Of a stretch of DNA of 64,000 nt, positions 47,001 to 52,219 are shown one piece after another. The DNA is from Rhizobium sp. NXC24. GTDB lineage: Bacteria > Pseudomonadota > Alphaproteobacteria > Rhizobiales > Rhizobiaceae. A model generated the notes under the pieces. That model was not told the origin of the DNA, did not search any database, and worked only from the letters and a program-made list of their open reading frames with translations. A program made the translations under genes and the position numbers. Location: assembly GCF_002944315.1 (NCBI RefSeq), contig NZ_CP024314.1, positions 1,922,001 through 1,986,000 on the forward strand, read 5' to 3'. Within the stretch, counting starts at the first letter, position 1, and each line of letters opens with the position of its first letter.

Positions 47001-47541
47001 GCGTGCGGGCATTCGGGGCCTGGCTGTCAGTGAACTGGTGGCCGGAATCCGTGCTATTGCCGGCGTGAACCGAACCGTCAGGACCTTCGGCGACGTTGAT
47101 GCCCTGCTGCTGCAGGGCAGCGACGATGGCCTGCTGCGGCAGCGTGACTTCGCCGATCAGGAAGGTCGGGACGTGCAGCGCGCCGTTGATGATGACGATG
47201 CGCGTGCCGTCGGCCTGGATGAGAACGAGGTTGCGCCCCTCGACGTGAATGTCGTCGATCGAGGTGTTCGGCGGCAGGTGGACGACGTTGCCATTGTCGG
47301 GCACGATTTGGATTGGCTGACGGGCATCGGCGTTTTGCGGCTCGTTGGCGGCAAGGCGCTCGGTCTTGCCGTTCGCCTGCTGCTCGGCGGCCTGTGCCAC
47401 CTCAAACGCGGCGACATCAGCATTCTGCGACAACGGCCGAGACGCATTGATGTCGGCTGCAAGGCCTTCGTTCCGGTCGCCCGATACGAGATCGTTCGAA
47501 ACCGCTTCGTGGTCTACCGTCGAAATGCGCGAATCTTCCAT
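32017..47541 (-). CDS. Giant repetitive type I-secreted adhesin (LapA/BapA-like)
   Basis: A 5174-residue, acidic, Thr/Gly/Asp-rich protein with almost no Cys. Residues 1-190 form a conserved N-terminal module (VVHLPPNTSIDDIHVEGRN, then ALHVPTFLIGEVTLPQQ) that could plug the secretion channel. Then come a T1SS-143/DUF5801-type domain, eight tandem 166-172-residue repeats (356-1720), several VCBS- and cadherin-like units, three VCBS repeats (about 3877-4253), an Ig-like segment, and a C-terminal type I secretion signal with the RTX motif TMTGGAGADTF near 5055. It should be exported by the ABC/HlyD/TolC operon at 50918-55838 and mediate surface attachment or biofilm. ATG 47541 with GGGAG is preferred to the TTG at 47577. 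No canonical TAAG/PAAG cleavage site is visible. Confidence 0.92.
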   Translation of the reverse strand: MEDSRISTVDHEAVSNDLVSGDRNEGLAADINASRPLSQNADVAAFEVAQAAEQQANGKTERLAANEPQNADARQPIQIVPDNGNVVHLPPNTSIDDIHVEGRNLVLIQADGTRIVIINGALHVPTFLIGEVTLPQQAIVAALQQQGINVAEGPDGSVHAGNSTDSGHQFTDSQAPNARTPLNLIGLLGPGDIGGNGNGGNLSGTQTRVPFILQQATETASLIERGSSTGAFLTTSSTGRFGFGGNNASITTVTLVGEAEITSSGTQQLSGLTSGGVPVVVTQSGQTVTGVANGVTVFTLVFNASTGAYTFTQLAALDHPRGANSASDVLELQFRYTVSDTSGHTVSAVATVDITDSVPVAAVGTAGSVTEAALSAGNAALTHDTGVATATGSLNISWGADGGNTDKGGLGDRSVAFTNATVSATGEDNGALSSHGLAVHTALLADGTLVGYTGETAPTATSATNVVFYATVSDTDNGHYNFTLVQSLDDAKGSDAITLTFGYTATDSDGDTAANTFTITVADDKPVAATGDAGSVTEGALASGNETPHVETDAITTGSLNISWGADNANTNNGVAGDRSVAFTDASVAATGQDGEALSSHGLAVHTVLLADGTLVGYTGETAPTAVTNGEGGVGSNIVFYATVSDTDNGHYNFTLVQSLDDAKGSDAITLTFGYTATDSDGDTAANSFTITVADDKPVAATGDAGSVTEGALASGNETPHVETDAITTGSLNISWGADNANTNNGGAGDRSVAFTDASVTTQGQDGEALSSHGLAVHTVLLADGTLVGYTGETAPTAVTNGEGGVGSNIVFYATVSDTDNGHYNFTLVQSLDDAKGSDAITLTFGYTATDSDGDTATNSFTITVADDKPVAATGDAGSVTEGALASGNETPHVETDAITTGSLNISWGADNANTNNGVAGDRSVAFTDASVAATGQDGEALSSHGLAVHTVLLADGTLVGYTGETAPTAVTNGEGGVGSNIVFYATVSDTDNGHYNFTLVQSLDDAKGSDAITLTFGYTATDSDGDTATNTFTITVADDKPVAATGDAGSVIEGALASGNENPHVETDAITTGSLNISWGADNANTNNGGAGDRSVAFTDASVTTQGQDGEALSSHGLAVHTALLADGTLVGYTGEAAPTAVMDAKGAVGSNIVFYATVSDTDNGHYNFTLVQSLDDAKGSDAITLTFGYTATDSDGDTAANTFTITVADDKPVAATGDAGSVTEGALASGNETPHVETDAITTGSLNISWGADNANTNNGGAGDRSVAFTDASVTTQGQDGEALSSHGLAVHTAILADGTLVGYTGETAPTATSATNVVFYATVSDTDNGHYNFTLVQSLDDAKGSDAITLTFGYTATDSDGDTAANTFTITVADDKPVASTGDAGSVTEGALASGNETPHVETDAITTGSLNISWGADNANTNNGGAGDRSVAFTDASVTTQGQDGEALSSHGLAVHTVLLADGTLVGYTGEAAPTAVVDAKGGVGSNIVFYATVSDTDNGHYNFTLVQSLDDAKGSDAITLTFGYTATDSDGDTAANTFTITVADDKPVAATGDAGSVTEGALASGNETPHVETDAITTGSLNISWGADNANTNNGGAGDRSVAFTDASVAATGQDGEALSSHGLAVHTVLLADGTLVGYTGETAPTAVMNGEGGVGSNIVFYATVSDTDNGHYNFTLVQSLDDAKGSDAITLTFGYTATDSDGDTATNSFTITVADDKPIAQTIDNTVSPLNDDAQIGGNLDANDANAHSVSGAAGALFSAGADGSASVSIDQSSLPALKTIYVDANGFAQQEDVTWGKPTVSGGATTWVASSANHDTVATLTINADGSYTFSTSAPLVHPTSGTTEESLSLTFTFTVTDGDNDTSTGSLTLHVTDDVPLANTVTVTSVTLNDDALKGGNPDTVGVTDTDTVSGTCGTLFSGGADGVHQVTLGATTDFSAIYTGKDGFAHVESVVWDSPTTAAGGETIWIATGKDSGQTVATLTIGTDGSYSFTLSAPVVHAAAENTQDLTFNFTVTDGDSDTASGSLTVTVKDDAPIAYKVDATSTPLNDDAQAHGNLDGAADAKTINGDAGALFSAGADGVKGVSMDSLPTLKAIYLDSHGIGHQEAVSWTSSAANGVTTWTATGASSHATVAVLTINSDGSYSFTADAPLVHSTSSTTEDSLTLNFGFTVTDGDGDTAKGSLAIAITDDVLVASGTTVAVKADEGDIYNLLSHGNSALDGTHDGSSSQPALFGFGFAATVSGSVASTVSFGADGAAVGGGFSFTANAASTLTALHLTSGGEALSYAVVNNVIIGYVDNDHHSGYNPVLDRPVLSLSLSGNGSFTFQQYDQLDNVAGPGNDLRSGNSSISAIDFGSVIQATDGDGDSVTLTGALKVTIVDDTPKVDLALTGSITIDESGSGDNDVNASNAVKSLFAGITGGNDPDMSTVYAQHNVVSPAVSMGADDASGTTSSLTLHIDNADSGLTTTAGQAIMLSQLANGTVVGKIADGEIAFAIRLDNSGKVSIAQYMSLANPNTSKSDGDTVDLTGKLSAVLSATDSDGDTVAKSVSIGSSIRFDDDGPSIGGAVSAKTLAEHDLLTNSGSLSPSGISTGAVALNLAFGADGPAAHAATFVAGSNGSYFTASYSNNQTLDATKLSSGGHALSYSLSGDGMTLIAYTGSNAADQSSWVFKVVLSQDSGHASGAYDFTLYKSLDDVNGQSNLSDIKLTFQVAGHDGDGDTTSGTQSFSVDLIDDVPTLVDHASVSATVSETAINAPLVTTGSYTVDFDTVNPSAAKLTVSEGSVSDGHVESSSKGGDIVLVSNTGTTFVLAQMDIGVFDHKGASSKTVTIIGTDANGNTYSVTTTGTTFSAAGTALEGKQLTSLEIDPHDNSLTVTVDNIHVTDTTTTPTSNPAETTLDLTSLVHASADSPLTWSVNTVAAGTSSGNLTGGTGLTYNGTAITLASTDGHTITGSAGGVTVFTLTVDPASGHATFGLYHAIDGGKTLPLDFSKYVTATDFDGDAVTLGSGSVTIVVQSATDSLPTINSAGLVSSVSESGLPGGTGAAGVANVHSGSIAITAGDAPSTVTIAGHTFNVGATIANGDTNATIHGAYGTLHILSVTTTAINYTYTLTSTTSGASNHDAFSVTVSDAPIDGESQTATLTFNITDDKPIASTILVGSMHENDSSATFALASGTIAFGADGAAQSGAIHVDSVSANGDLAGSTLSTSMVTIDAGHVTVAPGSALDALPLGHSSILSIGYTVTDGDGSKTNGTFTIRVDGVNHAPTTADGSVSTGEHAAYYFSSKDFAFSDSIDGNTLKSVTITSLPTGGTLYLDGTAVTVGQHIAASALTTLHFTPSSDFAGATETANFGFTVQDNGGTANGGADTSTAHTMTVTVTAVDDGTAKVSIADQTTHTGNAVVAGDTLNAAIATDDPDHGQSGLTYAWSWADDQSHTVLGTASSYTVTSADVGHSLILTVSYTDGQGFSDVATQTTSAVIAPTVFTPTIDATPLSEANLSGGSNPQPSELTATGSIALGTLDNPHITSVAGADGAPVSVDQTAPDSQTTTIHGSYGDLVIDANGAYTYTLLHAGSNASGDTDQFTYTVTDMNGKTAQETLTFNIADDAPTLTGTGISATVSDNGVVTAAEHSATTTAELTSLVNSGADSPLTWSANAVAAGTSSSTLTGGTELTYNGAAITLDSTDGHTITGSAGGVTVFTLTVDSSGHATFVLDQTIDGAKDQTLDFSQYLKATDSDGDSVTLGTGAFTIAVDHVNHAAEIGGADSGAVTEDLSVSADGYLQASGTLTIDDADRGESKIQAATINADGTHLGTLTIGEDGSWTYKVDNSLSAVQNLGVNQSTTDRFTVSSVDGTTHDIVVTINGTNDAPTISIAGGDSASGAVTEAGIGIADDSTHNTVSGHLTGADIDSPTLTWSVVADSGQTANGSESVTGTYGTLSVGADGTWTYALDQSKADSLNTSDHPQESFTVQLSDNQGGITTQTVVVTVNGTNDAPTISIGSGDSASGAVTEAGVGVADDSAHNTVFGHLTGADVDNTSLTWSVVAGSGQTVNGGSVTGTYGTLSVGTDGTWTYTLDQSKANSLTASDHPQESFTVQLSDGQGGVTTQTVVVTVNGTNDAPTISIANGDSASGAVTEAGVGVADDSAHNSVSGHLTGADVDSTSLTWSIVAGSGQTVNGGSVTGAYGTLSVGVNGTWTYALDQSKADPLTASDHPQESFTVQLSDGQGGVTTQTVVVTVNGTNDAASISGTATGSVTEDGQLTANGVLTTADVDNGQNHFQTPTSLTGTYGTFTFNATTGVWGYTLNNSASNVQALNGGQAVTDKLTVTSADGTASQDIVVTIHGTNESVSAPSISRVADNVGSIQGNLADGAVTDDTNLGIRVSLTGTGAVSGDTVQLYNGTTALGSAVTLTATNISNGYVDITTPTLTNGSTYNFRASLTDAGTTSPLSTSGAYDIKIDTTAPTVAITQSSSGGTNVLTFTFSEAVSGFNVSDIVGSGNYTLYNFMHVGLNGSGQDVYTVNYTAGNNGWKSVWVAGSSYTDLAGNSGADGFLTAFKPAGTSGEAMNLALSAPSDHVGAVTLTVAGLPAGWVLSEGTHNADGTWSVVTNDPSSLTVTSPDGVTGALVLQVTETWINADGSTGTAYVSDNIEAYAKGAPIFAWSGDDTLTASSGNDTLVFANTIGTDVVHNFDTAHDKIDLVGFAGFSSFADVQAHLSTDASGNAVITLGDGETITLAGVSAAALTADDFLFNETVVTHNTGDMVLSDGALMPFSGTLDNTGSIHLSSTGSETAFEIVQHGLTLTGGGTVTLSDDAANVIFGSGDAVTLTNVDNTISGAGQLGDGHLTLVNEGTIIADGSHALVIDTGVNAVSNTGTLEATGTGGLDIHSSVINDGVLWANGGNINLESNVSGSGTALLSGHAGLEIGGSFSQAITLSTDAQATITIDHAAAFTGTIAGLDGNDTLRFGDISAATASFSYAENAAKTGGVLTVTDGTHTASIGLTGDYSAGDFSLGHDGDYAEIDFGHLYGTDGNDTLTSGGGYTMTGGAGADTFVLDAQALHNLNMADVITDFSPKGEGDKLDVSNLLNALVGEHPGMTEASAVASMTAAVDTATNSTKISINTGSETHVVATLQNYAPTGHDAVHVLFNNHEEQLATHTQTAGA
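34784..35911 (-). repeat. Three tandem VCBS repeats in the adhesin
   Basis: Units of 375-378 bp (125-126 residues), each with NDAPTISI, SASGAVTEAG, HLTGAD, TYGTLSV and SFTVQLSD. The three are very similar in DNA as well, suggesting recent duplication. Confidence 0.85.
42382..46476 (-). repeat. Array of eight near-identical 166-172-residue repeats in the adhesin
   Basis: Unit borders fall at the DDKPVA motif: 45976-46476 (501 bp, divergent first unit), 45460-45975, 44944-45459, 44428-44943, 43912-44427 (516 bp each), 43414-43911 (498 bp), 42898-43413 and 42382-42897 (516 bp). Each unit carries GSLNISWGAD, LSSHGLAVHT, GTLVGYTGE, VSDTDNGHYNF and TATDSDGDT. Units differ mainly in an internal VAATG/VTTQG switch and in a six-residue indel before VVFYATV/IVFYATV. 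Confidence 0.92.
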
Positions 47542-47783
47542 AAGTCTAACTCCCGGTGTCTCGTAATTTGACGGCAATCAATTACGAGAGCGGGGTGATT
47601 GCAATACTTCGTTAACCTCACAGATATAGCCGGTTATGCACGACCGCAGATATATTTACCCATGGTTAACTCAACAACCAAACAACTCCTTAAGTATACC
47701 GCTTGACTTTCCGTCAGCCGCTGTGTGCAAATGCGCCGCCATAGGCTGTCGCAGCCTGCGTTCGGGAATCGGGGGAGTGAGTT

Positions 47784-48995
47784 GTGCCGTTTGCGATCAG
47801 CCTTTCGTTGAGCCTTTTGACTGATTGGCTGCGGCGCAGACAGCACCGGCGCCCAACAGGCGGTGCCGTTCTTGTCCTCTGCGCCAGCCTCGCCGGATGC
47901 CAGATGAACGGTGCTGGCCTGAGCAGCAACAGCAAGAACGACGACGTAAAAATGCCGTCCACCGCCATCGATGAAACCTACGGCGGCGACAGCGGCACGG
48001 AAATTACGTTGCTGATGCGCAAGGGCGCAGCAGGTCTCTACGAAGGTCCGGCTCGCGACGTGCGTGACGGGGCAGTGCTTGGCGTCGGCGAGCTCGGCAG
48101 CAATCAGGTTCGGCTGCGTGTAAAAGATGTCGGCCAGGGCCCTGCAGGAATCGCGGCGCAGGTCGCCGCGGCCAAGAGCCGCAATGCCGCGCTGATCGTC
48201 AGCTATCTGCCGCCGGCCGAGACCGCTGCCATTGCCGCCATTTCCCCCGCCCAACGCCCGCCACTGCTTAACCTTGCGAGTGCTATGGCCTCGACCGGTG
48301 GCGATGTCTTCAACCTCGCTTCGGACGAAATCGATAGCGCGACCGAGGGCGTCAAGGCGGCCGGTCCCGGAGGTCACAAGAAGGTGTCGGCGCTGGTGCC
48401 TGCGGATTTTTCTCCATCCGACAGCACCAGGTTGAGCAACGCCATCTGGAACAGCGGCAACACTTTCATGGGCCTTGGCCGTTACAACACAAGCGATCAG
48501 GCCGCGGATATCCTTACCAAGAACCGGCCGCTTATCCAGTCGGCCGAGATCGTGGTCATTCTCGGTAACACGCCGGAAATCGGCGCAGTAGCGAGTGCCG
48601 TGCGCAGTGCTGCCATTCCCGCTCAGGCGGTGGTGGGCACCAACAGATGGCCCCAATCAATCTATGCCGTGTCGGCTGTGGCTGGTGCATTTGTCGCGAC
48701 GGACGACACGCAAAGCAGCGGGCTAATTGCCGAGCGCTACCAGCGCCACTTCAACCATCCGCTGACAACCTCCGGCGCCTATGGCTACGACGCTATGGCG
48801 ATCGCCTCCGGCCTCATCCGTTCCCAGGGCCCGCAAGCCATCACCACCGCCAACCTGATGAACAAGGTCGGCTTCCGCGGCACGACCGGGCTGTTCCGCT
48901 TCAATGCCGCCGGCATGGTAGAGCGCAAAATGGTGATCAATACGATCGACGGCGGCAAGCTGAAGGTCGCCGCGCAGCCCTCGCAGTCGTTCTGA
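47784..48995 (+). CDS. Lipoprotein with type 1 periplasmic-binding fold
   Basis: A 403-residue lipoprotein: the signal (after a 28-residue n-region) ends in the lipobox LAGC (about residue 39). The mature region resembles amino-acid-binding LivJ-type proteins and the penicillin-binding-protein activator family: EITLLMRKGAAGLYEGPARDVRDGAVLGVGEL, PPLLNLASAMASTGGDVFNLA, then a C-terminal YGYDAMAIASGLIRSQGPQ. The GTG start at 47784 follows GGGGGAG with 6-7 nt spacing. It is divergent from the adhesin gene, sharing a 242-bp promoter region, and upstream of the LapG-like protease gene. No ABC import genes are nearby, so it is unlikely to serve an importer. Role uncertain. Confidence 0.7.
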   Translation: MPFAISLSLSLLTDWLRRRQHRRPTGGAVLVLCASLAGCQMNGAGLSSNSKNDDVKMPSTAIDETYGGDSGTEITLLMRKGAAGLYEGPARDVRDGAVLGVGELGSNQVRLRVKDVGQGPAGIAAQVAAAKSRNAALIVSYLPPAETAAIAAISPAQRPPLLNLASAMASTGGDVFNLASDEIDSATEGVKAAGPGGHKKVSALVPADFSPSDSTRLSNAIWNSGNTFMGLGRYNTSDQAADILTKNRPLIQSAEIVVILGNTPEIGAVASAVRSAAIPAQAVVGTNRWPQSIYAVSAVAGAFVATDDTQSSGLIAERYQRHFNHPLTTSGAYGYDAMAIASGLIRSQGPQAITTANLMNKVGFRGTTGLFRFNAAGMVERKMVINTIDGGKLKVAAQPSQSF

Positions 48996-49136
48996 AGCTG
49001 AGCAATCGCATCGAGCGCAGTGCACATAGCGCGCACTGTCGCGCCGCGCTGTGTTATCAGTTGCAGCGCCATGCTGGATCATTTTGTGCGCCTGACGGCA
49101 TCATCCTTAATGGTTTCCCACCAAACCCGGTTGAAT

Positions 49137-49169
49137 TTTATACTTATTTGATCGCTTAATTTATACTTA
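49137..49169. repeat. Direct repeat TTTATACTTA upstream of the protease gene
   Basis: TTTATACTTA occurs at 49137-49146 and 49160-49169, 23 bp apart (about two helical turns), in an AT-rich stretch 76-108 bp before the protease start. Likely a promoter or regulator-binding region. Confidence 0.45.
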
Positions 49170-49207
49170 GATTATCTACGCTTCCGAACGCCGTATTCAG
49201 AGGTATG

Positions 49208-49242
49208 GCGCATTATTCTCTCAACCAGGGAGAATAATGCAC
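49208..49242 (+). promoter_or_regulatory. Hairpin covering the Shine-Dalgarno of the LapG-like gene
   Basis: GCATTATTCTC (49210-49220) pairs with GAGAATAATGC (49230-49240) exactly; adding one G-U and one C-G pair makes a 13-bp stem with a 5-nt AACCA loop. The right arm contains the GGGAGAA ribosome-binding sequence 5-10 nt before the ATG at 49245, so folding would block initiation. No T-run follows, so it is not a terminator. Confidence 0.65.
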
Positions 49243-49244
49243 CA

Positions 49245-50195
49245 ATGGAACGCAAGAACAATAAAGTTATACTTGCAGCGATTGCTGCAGCTTCCCTTGC
49301 CTTTGGTCTGTCGTCATCAACCACCTGCCTGGCGGCGACCAGCGATACCGTCCGCCCGGTCGTCAACCTGCTTTCGGATCCGCTGTTCGACACGGTCATC
49401 AATCTCTTTGCGCCGACCGCCGCAAACACAGCAAAGGCGATTGAGGGCCTCGACCTTGCCGCGCTGAGCCAGAGCCTCGCCGTCGAGCCCGCAGGTCTTC
49501 CGCATAATGATGAAGCTGTGCTCGAGCCGGCACGTCCCGCACAGCCGACCAACACCCCAATGGGCGACTCGGTGTTCGGAACAGTCGCCATCCCCTTCAA
49601 GCATCTTGCGGCGCTCGACAAGTTTGCCGGCCCGCTCGCCGAGATCCGTTCCGGCAAAGCGCTCGGTTGCAGCGCTGGTGGATGCGATACAGCCGCAGCT
49701 GCCGTCGCGGCTGCCGAGACAAAGGCTGCCGGCGCCTCGATCCGCGACAAGATCAACACCATCAATTTCACCGTCAACCATGCCATCCGCTACGCCAGCG
49801 ACATGGATACCTATCATGTGACGGACTACTGGGCGAAGCCGAGCGAGGCCCTGTCGCACCAGCAGGGCGACTGCGAGGACTTTGCCATATTAAAGATGGC
49901 CGCCCTCTACAATGCAGGCGTCGATCTCGACCAAATGGCGCTGGTCATCCTCTTTGACCAGCAGCGGCATTTCTACCACGCCGTCCTCTCGGTCTCGGTC
50001 AACGGCAATTATTTCATCCTCGACAACATGCGCGATGAGGTTTTGTCCGACAGGCGCATTGCAGAATATCTGCCGCTCTATTCGATCGTCGCCGGCCGCG
50101 GCTATCTGCACGGCTCCCGCGATCCTCATGCGAAAGCGGTTGTCGCCGCAATGCCGCTCGCCAAGGTGGCCCCTGGCGAAGGCGAGATCCACTAA
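49245..50195 (+). CDS. LapG-like periplasmic transglutaminase-like cysteine protease (BTLCP)
   Basis: A 316-residue exported protein with a signal peptide ending near residue 30 (SSTTCLAA). The C-terminal half is a bacterial transglutaminase-like cysteine proteinase domain: INFTVNHAIRY (about 170), HQQGDCEDFAILK with the catalytic Cys at about 210, FYHAVLSV with His about 245 and YFILDNM with Asp about 260. In Pseudomonas, LapG cleaves the N-terminal region of the adhesin LapA in the periplasm and frees it from the surface, controlled by the c-di-GMP receptor LapD. Here the gene sits between the adhesin and its secretion operon. The N-terminal half is longer than in LapG and has an additional Cys pair. 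No LapD gene lies in the window. Confidence 0.87.
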   Translation: MERKNNKVILAAIAAASLAFGLSSSTTCLAATSDTVRPVVNLLSDPLFDTVINLFAPTAANTAKAIEGLDLAALSQSLAVEPAGLPHNDEAVLEPARPAQPTNTPMGDSVFGTVAIPFKHLAALDKFAGPLAEIRSGKALGCSAGGCDTAAAAVAAAETKAAGASIRDKINTINFTVNHAIRYASDMDTYHVTDYWAKPSEALSHQQGDCEDFAILKMAALYNAGVDLDQMALVILFDQQRHFYHAVLSVSVNGNYFILDNMRDEVLSDRRIAEYLPLYSIVAGRGYLHGSRDPHAKAVVAAMPLAKVAPGEGEIH

Positions 50196-50218
50196 TCGGG
50201 CTCGCCTTTTCGACGTTC

Positions 50219-50234
50219 CGCGGCGAATGCCGCG
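50219..50234. terminator. Short hairpin between convergent genes
   Basis: CGCGGC-GAAT-GCCGCG, a perfect 6-bp stem with a tetraloop, between the stops of the protease gene and the convergent RHH/PAS gene. No T-run on either side; at best a weak terminator. Confidence 0.35.
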
Positions 50235-50255
50235 CTCAACGAACGTGACGACTTC

Positions 50256-50921
50256 TCAATAAACGGAAATATAGCCCATCAGCATCGGGGCCTCGTGCGT
50301 CGGTGCCAGTGCCAGATTGATCTGGCCCGTCAGCGATTGCGAGCCGAGGCCGATCTTGAAGCCTGTATTCAGCGTCTTGCCGCGATTGCTCGATAGGACG
50401 GAGAATACTTCCTCGACCTGGGTGTCGATGGAAAAGCGCAGGGTGCGCGCCGTCTGCTGGACGTCATCAATCAAAGGCAGGCGGTGGCGCAGCATTTTCA
50501 GGAAGGCATCGTTGAAGAGCTTGATCCCGCGCTCCCGCGTCAACACCACCGCCGGCGTCGGCGACGCCTGAAGGACTGCGTTGAGATTGGTCAGCGACGC
50601 AACATCTTCGATGGCGTCCAGACGGCTCAGCGCCCATTTGAAGCTCAGAACGCGCAGCAGCGAGGCGAGATTGCCCGTTTCCGGCATATCGGTCGCCGTA
50701 TGGTAAACGAGGTCGCCGATGCTGATGCCGCCGGCTTCGGACATCCGTCCGAGGCCGTCCCAATAGATCCGCTCCAAGCGGATGCCGCGACGCTCACCGC
50801 CGCCAGTCACGGCGCGGAAACGCGGCTCCAGTTCGTCACCATCGACGGATGGCAAGGCTTCGCTGCGGGCCATCGTCGTGACTTCGTCCTTTCCGGCTCC
50901 TTTGCGCATCGCCGCCCTCAC
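50256..50921 (-). CDS. RHH_4-domain plus PAS-like protein, last gene of the type I secretion operon
   Basis: A 221-residue protein of two parts. Residues about 42-110 (GERRGIRLERIYWDGLGRMSEAGGISIGDLVY, then GNLASLLRVLSFKWAL) fit the RHH_4 ribbon-helix-helix domain common in alphaproteobacteria. Residues about 125-221 (NLNAVLQASPTPAVVLTRERGIKLFNDAFLKMLRHRL) look like a PAS sensor domain. The GTG start at 50921 overlaps the stop of the HlyD-type gene (GTGA); an ATG at 50909 with a GGTGAGG ribosome-binding sequence is an equal alternative. No transmembrane segment. Co-translation with the secretion genes suggests control of the adhesin system or of its own operon; DNA binding is not proven. Confidence 0.7.
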   Translation of the reverse strand: MRAAMRKGAGKDEVTTMARSEALPSVDGDELEPRFRAVTGGGERRGIRLERIYWDGLGRMSEAGGISIGDLVYHTATDMPETGNLASLLRVLSFKWALSRLDAIEDVASLTNLNAVLQASPTPAVVLTRERGIKLFNDAFLKMLRHRLPLIDDVQQTARTLRFSIDTQVEEVFSVLSSNRGKTLNTGFKIGLGSQSLTGQINLALAPTHEAPMLMGYISVY

Positions 50922-52219
50922 CGTTCTGTCAGCGCTTCGGAGCGCGCCTTGTTGATCGGCTTCATCAAATAGGCAAGGATCGCCTTGCGGCCGGTCATGA
51001 TCTCGGCCGAAGCCACCATGCCGGGGATGATCGGATAGCGCTTGCCGTCGCGCTCCAGCTCCGACTTGTCGGTCTTGATGCGCACGAGGTAATAGGTTTC
51101 GTTCTTGTCCTTATCGACCAGGCTGTCGGCGGAGACGTTGACGACCGCGCCATCCAGCGCGCCGAAGATCGAGAAATCGTAGGCCGAGATCTTGATGACC
51201 GCCGGCTGGCCGAGGCGCACGAAGGCAACGTCGCGCGGTGAAATCTTCGCCTCGATTAGCAGATTGTCGGCTGTCGGCACGACGCCGGCGATGACTTTGC
51301 CGGCGTCGACATAGGCGCCGATCGTGTTGACCTCCAGCGTATTGACGATGCCGTCGACCGGGGAACGGATATCGGTATGCTTGACCCGGTCGGAAGCCCC
51401 ACGGATCGTCTCGTCGACGACGGACAGCTCCGACAATGCCTGCCCCTTGTCGGTCAATGCCTGCTGGCGCAGCTGCAACCCGAGGTCGTTGACCTGCAGA
51501 TTCGCTTCCTTGATGGCTGCCTGCAGGCGATCCAGGCTTTCGACATAGACTTTAAGCTGACCCTGCAGGTCGACCAGGTCTCGCTGGACTTTCAGGATTT
51601 CAGTTTCGGCGACGAGCTTTTTCTCGCCGAGCGGCTTCAGAAGATCATACTGCTTCTGAGCCCCGGCGATATTCTGCGTCAAACGGTCTATGTTGGCGTG
51701 GGCCTCGTCCAGCTCGTTCTGATGCTGCTTCAAACGCTGATCGAGAACATTAAGCTTGTTCTGATAGGCGGCGCGATCCGCCTCGAAAAGCTTTTCCTCG
51801 TTATCGCAGACGTCCTTGGCGGTGGCCAGAATATCGGCCGGACAGATAAATTGCGCGTCGTAGGTGCCGGCCTCCTCCAAGGCGAGGCGCTCGACCTTGG
51901 CACCGAGAGCGCGGGCCTTGGCCACCGACTCACCAAGCGTCGATTGTGTCGTGGTGTTGTCGAGCTGGACCAGAAGATCGCCCTTATGGACGACCTGGCC
52001 AAGATTGACATTGATCTGCTGGACGATGCCGGGCTCGGACGACTGTACAATCTGCGTCTTCGATACCGGTATCACCTTCCCCTCGCCCCGTGCGATCTCG
52101 TCGATGTCGGCCAAGGCCGCCCAGGCAATGAAAGCGGCAATCATCAAGGCACAGATACCGAGGATCAGCCGGGCGAAAAGCGGAGGATTGTCGTGGATAT
52201 TGTGGCGATGACTACGCAT
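50918..52219 (-). CDS. HlyD-family membrane fusion protein (LapC-like)
   Basis: A 433-residue periplasmic adaptor of a type I secretion system. One N-terminal transmembrane helix (about 17-37), a biotinyl-lipoyl-like half motif (VQQINVNLGQVVHKGDLLVQLD, about 65-86), a long coiled-coil hairpin (about 95-280), and the AprE/HlyD C-terminal beta-barrel (IRSPVDGIVNTLEVNTIGAYV onward) ending in GMVASAEIMTGRKAILAYLMKPI, the family signature. Its ATG abuts the ABC gene stop with a 1-bp overlap. It bridges the inner-membrane ABC protein and the TolC channel for adhesin export. Confidence 0.92.
   Translation of the reverse strand: MRSHRHNIHDNPPLFARLILGICALMIAAFIAWAALADIDEIARGEGKVIPVSKTQIVQSSEPGIVQQINVNLGQVVHKGDLLVQLDNTTTQSTLGESVAKARALGAKVERLALEEAGTYDAQFICPADILATAKDVCDNEEKLFEADRAAYQNKLNVLDQRLKQHQNELDEAHANIDRLTQNIAGAQKQYDLLKPLGEKKLVAETEILKVQRDLVDLQGQLKVYVESLDRLQAAIKEANLQVNDLGLQLRQQALTDKGQALSELSVVDETIRGASDRVKHTDIRSPVDGIVNTLEVNTIGAYVDAGKVIAGVVPTADNLLIEAKISPRDVAFVRLGQPAVIKISAYDFSIFGALDGAVVNVSADSLVDKDKNETYYLVRIKTDKSELERDGKRYPIIPGMVASAEIMTGRKAILAYLMKPINKARSEALTER

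Noticed and set aside
47542..47783. Two GTTAAC motifs in the adhesin upstream region as regulator sites
   Set aside because: Six-base palindromes 53 bp apart are likely by chance in this AT-rich stretch; no longer shared context was seen.
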